Shown: one piece after another, positions 60,206 through 64,000 of the stretch
How positions within the stretch are numbered: position 1 is the stretch's first letter
Layout: every line of letters begins with the position of its first letter
From: Algoriphagus locisalis
GTDB lineage: Bacteria; Bacteroidota; Bacteroidia; Cytophagales; Cyclobacteriaceae
Assembly: GCF_900116615.1 (NCBI RefSeq)
Contig: NZ_FPBF01000010.1
Span: 58,762-122,761 of the forward strand
Length of the DNA: 64,000 bases
Direction of reading: 5' to 3'
The notes under the pieces: model-generated
The model's input: the letters and a program-made list of their open reading frames with translations, nothing else
What the model was told of the DNA's origin: nothing
Databases searched by the model: none
Position numbers and translations under genes: made by a program

Positions 60206-61143
60206 AGTTTTTCTTGATCAGTGTTGGTGGAAGGAGTACAGGGAGGAAAGTTGCTTCCTGACTCATAGGGTTGCTTTTGTGCGGTCTTTGTCATCTGAAT
60301 GGCAAAACCGCCGGAGGTGAGCTTCCCGTCTTTGCTAGCCCCTGAGGGCAACGTGCCGGAAATATTGTTCACCAATCCCCCGATATCTACGACTCCTGCA
60401 GGCTGGCCATTTCCTGAACGAAAAGAACCATAGCCTCTTAGTTTGGTGCCATGCCCGTCTTCAATTTGAACTCCGGCAGGGTAACCACCCTCCCCAAGAC
60501 CTCTCAGAAACAGGTGGAAATCACTCCCATCCTGTGGCGGGTCGTTGGGAAATAAGCCGAAGTGAAGACCTTCGCCTGGTTGGATAAACTCCACTTTATC
60601 CGGAACACCGGAAAATATACAAAGCAGTGTGTTGGACGAGAGGGTGTCCATCCTGAGAATGGGCAGGGCTTTTCCTTCCTGCGTAGGGTTGATCTCAATT
60701 CCTGGAAAGTCGGCCACCACCTGTGAGCGAAAAATGAAACCTGTGATGGGACCACCTACTTCACCGGAACCGGAGGGGGCTGCCTCCCGTAAAGTTGATC
60801 TTAATGTCATTTGTGCACTATCCACCTGGTCATAGATCTGTTTAAAGAAAGAAAGGTTGAAAACCGCATCGGCAGAAGAAAGTACACCCACACTCATGGC
60901 TCCGTCAACCAGCCGGTCCAACCAGTTTCTGTCTAGGTAGAAGAAACGGATTGATTCAATGGGCAGAAGACGGATATCAGGCACCAAATATTCTACTGGC
61001 ACACCATAAAGCAGTGTTAATTGTGCCAACCAGTCCTTTAAATGATCAGGGAGAACAGGAGGGGGGGATTCGCCTGCCTGCGCCTGAGCCAATTTGATGA
61101 CTACATCTGAATGGAGGTTTTCCCGATTTGTTAGTGATGTCAT
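60202..61143 (-). CDS. Hypothetical protein (313 aa) of the large operon
   Basis: It is soluble with no signal peptide. It has a strikingly patterned segment at about 35-90: HLKDWLAQLTLLYGVPVEYL, VPDIRLLPIESIRFFYLDRN and WLDRLVDGAMSVGVL. The rest is Gly/Pro-rich beta structure (GITGFIFRSQVV-like, GEGLHFGLFPNDPPQDGSDF). I cannot name the family, although such a compact conserved core suggests a widespread module. It starts 4 bp after the 502-aa gene and overlaps the next gene by four bases, so it is translated as part of a chain. Confidence 0.65.
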   Translation of the reverse strand: MTSLTNRENLHSDVVIKLAQAQAGESPPPVLPDHLKDWLAQLTLLYGVPVEYLVPDIRLLPIESIRFFYLDRNWLDRLVDGAMSVGVLSSADAVFNLSFFKQIYDQVDSAQMTLRSTLREAAPSGSGEVGGPITGFIFRSQVVADFPGIEINPTQEGKALPILRMDTLSSNTLLCIFSGVPDKVEFIQPGEGLHFGLFPNDPPQDGSDFHLFLRGLGEGGYPAGVQIEDGHGTKLRGYGSFRSGNGQPAGVVDIGGLVNNISGTLPSGASKDGKLTSGGFAIQMTKTAQKQPYESGSNFPPCTPSTNTDQEKL

Positions 61144-61147
61144 GGCT

Positions 61148-62656
61148 CTATTGCTTAATTTTTTGGTGTAGTTTCAACAGCGGGTCCTCATCATTTTCTT
61201 CAATGGCTTTCTTTTCTACTTCTGTGAACACAGCAGGGAATTGATCTGTGAGCATTTTTTGTTTTCTGGTTTTTAGTGTATCCCAGTCCACCTTTTTAAA
61301 TGCATCTGAAAAGAACGACCGTGTGGCCGCATGCAGATTTAGTGGTCCCGCACCTGACATCTCGCCCTGAATAGATGCTGCCGCAGCCTGTGTTTTTTTC
61401 TGCTTTGCCTGATTGATAATGGATTTGAGGTATTCTGCACGCCAGTTGAACATACCCTGGGCAAATGTAGCATCCGAAAGTGCCAGCAATCGCCCAATTT
61501 GCCAGGCGGCACTGTAGGCATGGTTGAAAATTCCCGTGCCGGGATCATAATGCATGGCGTGGTCAGAGTAAATATAAGGTCCGTAGTTACCGCCGTCTTG
61601 AGGCTGCGAGGATCCACGTTTTGTAGGTGAGGGTACCAATGGCCCCCGGTACCATGAGGTGGCATTTTCTCCTACCCGCATTTTGTTTTGGAGCGCCACA
61701 TAACCGATATCCAAGGCTTCTTTGGCTGTTGCGTTTTTTTCTGTTGCTTGGTCAGTTGACAGTTGGATCAATGAAGTGCCGCCGTTGCCAGGCTGGCAAA
61801 TGGCTTCCATCATAGTGAGAAATTCCCGGTCAAATTTGGAGGTTGTGAATTCCCAGCTTCCCAGGTGGACCAGCCTGATCTTGCTAAAGCTCCCAGTAAT
61901 GCTTGCACTATTGAGATGGTCCTGATGTCCTTCGAAAGACACCAGCAAAATCATGTTTCTCTGGCCTACTCCCGGAACCCTATTTCCGATACATAAAGAG
62001 AAACAGCCGTCTGCGTCCATGTTCAGGATCACTTTTCCATCCGTATTTACCGCACGGGCATGAGACAGGTACTTCAGCTCTTCCAGTTTGGGGGCAATGG
62101 CCTGAAAGTACTCCAGGTCTATATCAATTACAGTTACTTTCTCGTCATCGCTTCCTTTGAATTCAGTACCCAAATCGGGAGGGAGTACACCTGCTCCTGG
62201 GTTCACAAGCTGGCTGGTAGAGACCGTTTGGGGGGTACTGATTTTACGGCTACTGCTGGTTTCCAGGTATTCAGCTTCGTATAAAGTCAGTAAACCCATC
62301 CAGGGGGTGTCTTCGTTTTGGGTAGTCTTCCCGGGGTCAATGGCGCGTGACCAGGGTAAGCTAAAGTCGTTAAAAACTATATTGGGCAGGAAGTTTGCAA
62401 AGTTGCCTACCTGATTGGGGGGAGGGAATAGTGAGTGGATGTTGCTGGGCTGCAAAACAAACCTGGGGCCATCTATAGTCAGTTTTTTTAGGGCATCATA
62501 CTCCGGGTTGTCGCCGGAGTCCACCACATTTTGAATCGTTTGTTTTGCGGAAAGTGTATAGTTATCTGTTTTCAAAGGAGGCTGTATGGAGTCAAAAAAT
62601 TGAATGTCTCCTGCAGCTACAGTTCCCGGATCGGTAATGATACTATTGCTCATCAA
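61148..62656 (-). CDS. Hypothetical protein (502 aa) of the large operon
   Basis: It is soluble with no signal peptide. Notable segments are VIDIDLEYFQAIAPKLEELK (about 175-195), DGCFSLCIGNRVPGVGQRNM, ILLVSFEGHQDHL, then a middle region WYRGPLVPSPTKRG and the patterned HAYSAAWQIGRLLALSDATF followed by FNWRAEYLKSIINQAK. The combination looks like an assembled structural protein with a conserved helical C-terminal part. No enzymatic motif is visible and I do not recognise the family. The start overlaps the stop of the upstream gene by 14 bases (62643-62656). Confidence 0.65.
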   Translation of the reverse strand: MMSNSIITDPGTVAAGDIQFFDSIQPPLKTDNYTLSAKQTIQNVVDSGDNPEYDALKKLTIDGPRFVLQPSNIHSLFPPPNQVGNFANFLPNIVFNDFSLPWSRAIDPGKTTQNEDTPWMGLLTLYEAEYLETSSSRKISTPQTVSTSQLVNPGAGVLPPDLGTEFKGSDDEKVTVIDIDLEYFQAIAPKLEELKYLSHARAVNTDGKVILNMDADGCFSLCIGNRVPGVGQRNMILLVSFEGHQDHLNSASITGSFSKIRLVHLGSWEFTTSKFDREFLTMMEAICQPGNGGTSLIQLSTDQATEKNATAKEALDIGYVALQNKMRVGENATSWYRGPLVPSPTKRGSSQPQDGGNYGPYIYSDHAMHYDPGTGIFNHAYSAAWQIGRLLALSDATFAQGMFNWRAEYLKSIINQAKQKKTQAAAASIQGEMSGAGPLNLHAATRSFFSDAFKKVDWDTLKTRKQKMLTDQFPAVFTEVEKKAIEENDEDPLLKLHQKIKQ

Positions 62657-64000
62657 TTTGTTGTTTTTGAATTAATTTAACACTGGTCTTCCTGTGAGAT
62701 GAATCACCAAAATCAATCCCGCACTGCACAAGTGAGAGTTGATGGGCCAATTCACTTTTCATTGCTTTGTTGTCACCCAACGCATACATACCCAGGATCT
62801 CTGTCTGCTGATCGGTCAGGGAGATCAGTATTCCATAGTAAGCACTGGCCTTTGTCGGGGCGTCGAATAACAACAGCGTGTTTTCCCCGTAAGCCTGGAC
62901 AGCCGTTGCTTTGAACGCTCCGCTTTTGGACGGCACTTCATCTGCGGCAACAGCAATCCCAATTGACCCTACACCAGCTTTTCCTTTCAGCAATACGCCA
63001 AACACCTGGCTCTGTCTTGGGAAAACCGTTTGGATCCATCCCTTTCTTGTTGTATTCCCCGAAGTTTTCACCAGGTTTTGATCCACCAGATCGCTGGCTT
63101 TTACATGCCCAATCCGGCCTGTCCGGGGTTTTATTTGCCGGCTGTTTTGTGCTCGGATCAAACACCCATCGGCCAGAAACCAACCGCTGTTAATCTTGGA
63201 AAGCATGGTGTTTATTTGCCAGCCGAGAACAGCATCAGGGTTGGTTTCAAACCCCTGGACAAGGACCTGGCCTGTTTCGGCTGGAAGCCCGAAAGTTTCA
63301 GGTCCGCTGAAATGTTCAAAACCCAGCAAGCTGCCGTATTCATCAAAACTGGCGATGAGGCTTGGCAGCTCTCCGAGTAACTCCAGATCAAGGGATAGTT
63401 TAGGGTCAGTCTTCCATACCAGAGTGGTACCATCATATAGCGCTTTGCTGCGGGTGCTACAAAAATCCGCAAGTGAGGACAGATAGCTCTCATTGGAAAT
63501 TTTGTGGGTGGTTTTCCATTGTCCTTTCGCTTTTCTGGCCAGTTTCGGAAGATGAAAAGCCTCCGGGGCATCCCTGCTTGTAGTTTTGTAGGTTTGCAGT
63601 TGGGCCACCAATTGAGGCTCCCGGATAGGAGCCGTTTCTGTGGCCACGTCCTGGGATGGGCTTTGTAATAAGATGGGCTTGCCTGCCTCTACTACGCCAT
63701 TGTTCTGATAGATTCCTATTCTGGCGAGTACAGGGAAGTCTTGCAGAATGAGGTTGGCCGATGACGCCATTACGACTAGGCTGGGATCCAGTGGCGCGTT
63801 TATAGCAGAAGCCTGCAGCGCACGGTAAATGTCATTTCGGTTCTTAACCACGGTCTCATCCATGATAGTCTGCCTGATCATGGTAAAGGCCTTTTTCTGA
63901 TCCTCAGCAGGATAAAGTTCCGCTGACGGATAGTTAGGGGTAAAATCATAGGACAATCTCCTGACATCACCGGTTACATATGCCAGGTTTTCCAACGGGA
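62643..64000 (-). CDS. Hypothetical protein of the large operon, 5' end outside window
   Basis: The frame is open to the window edge. A TTG at 63995 could be read as a start, but codons continue upstream to base 64000, so the gene is most likely incomplete. At least 450 residues are seen, opening with YVTGDVRRLSYDFTPNYPSA. A later beta-rich part contains PSLIASFDEYGSLLGFEHFS, WFLADGCLIRAQNSRQIKPR and KGWIQTVFPRQSQVFGVLLK. There is no signal peptide or membrane segment in the visible part and I do not recognise the family. It is the first visible gene of the minus-strand operon; more genes may lie beyond the edge. Confidence 0.6.
   Translation of the reverse strand, partial: PLENLAYVTGDVRRLSYDFTPNYPSAELYPAEDQKKAFTMIRQTIMDETVVKNRNDIYRALQASAINAPLDPSLVVMASSANLILQDFPVLARIGIYQNNGVVEAGKPILLQSPSQDVATETAPIREPQLVAQLQTYKTTSRDAPEAFHLPKLARKAKGQWKTTHKISNESYLSSLADFCSTRSKALYDGTTLVWKTDPKLSLDLELLGELPSLIASFDEYGSLLGFEHFSGPETFGLPAETGQVLVQGFETNPDAVLGWQINTMLSKINSGWFLADGCLIRAQNSRQIKPRTGRIGHVKASDLVDQNLVKTSGNTTRKGWIQTVFPRQSQVFGVLLKGKAGVGSIGIAVAADEVPSKSGAFKATAVQAYGENTLLLFDAPTKASAYYGILISLTDQQTEILGMYALGDNKAMKSELAHQLSLVQCGIDFGDSSHRKTSVKLIQKQQIDEQ

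Noticed and set aside
47606..64000. Many plus-strand ORFs of 60-150 codons opposite the large minus-strand genes
   Set aside because: They lie fully inside strong coding sequence on the other strand, have no homology pattern or start signals, and follow the reverse-frame openness expected of moderately GC-rich genes.

Overview
The window looks like a chromosomal stretch of a Bacteroidetes bacterium, probably order Cytophagales. This is an inference from gene content: a SusC/SusD pair with Bacteroidetes-style signal peptides, a DUF6520-like plus MauE-like pair, VOC and S41 proteins of Bacteroidetes type, ATPase/STAS-like and DUF1016 genes, and dispersed palindromic intergenic repeats. I see no rRNA, tRNA or CRISPR array.

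Region 1 (1-6.5 kb): the tail of a WG-repeat protein, a small membrane protein, an S41-type peptidase-like protein, an exported VOC protein and a PAS-rich sensor, separated by non-coding DNA.

Region 2 (6.5-32 kb): an accessory or defence island. It holds a decayed and nested set of DUF1016 (YhcG-like PD-(D/E)XK) genes, a tyrosine recombinase remnant, a metallophosphoesterase, an AAA15-type ATPase, a GHKL ATPase plus DUF4325/STAS-like pair, a tiny Cys-rich protein, a DUF2975/HTH pair, a large PD-(D/E)XK nuclease, an OmpA-like inner-membrane protein beside an unknown protein in AT-rich DNA, an HrgA-like nuclease and a DUF433/PIN-like toxin-antitoxin pair. These are followed by a tight operon of DUF6161-like protein, HsdM, HsdS, restriction-associated AAA ATPase and HNH nuclease. 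No hsdR is present. A truncated IS256-family element carrying a nonsense mutation ends the island.

Region 3 (33-42 kb): a translationally coupled TlpA-like/DUF3738, SusC and SusD nutrient-uptake locus, a divergent DUF6520-like and MauE-like pair, then a Crp/Fnr-like regulator coupled to a class I terpene synthase.

Region 4 (42.1-45.9 kb): small unrelated genes all on the minus strand, mixed with gene remnants and a 150-bp direct duplication. It looks like a mobile gene-cassette region.

Region 5 (45.99 kb to the window end, minus strand): at least eight genes, mostly overlapping or nearly touching, reading right to left. Five large proteins that I cannot assign (450+, 502, 313, 1323 and 466 aa) lead into a 2380-aa FAAL-KS-AT-KR-ACP-TE polyketide synthase, an aspartyl/asparaginyl beta-hydroxylase and an APH-family kinase. 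This is the best candidate for an undescribed system: apparently a multi-protein assembly made together with a lipid-derived, tailored small molecule.

A family of short palindromic repeats runs through the first 33 kb. It also lies inside coding sequence of DUF1016 genes and of the TlpA-like gene.
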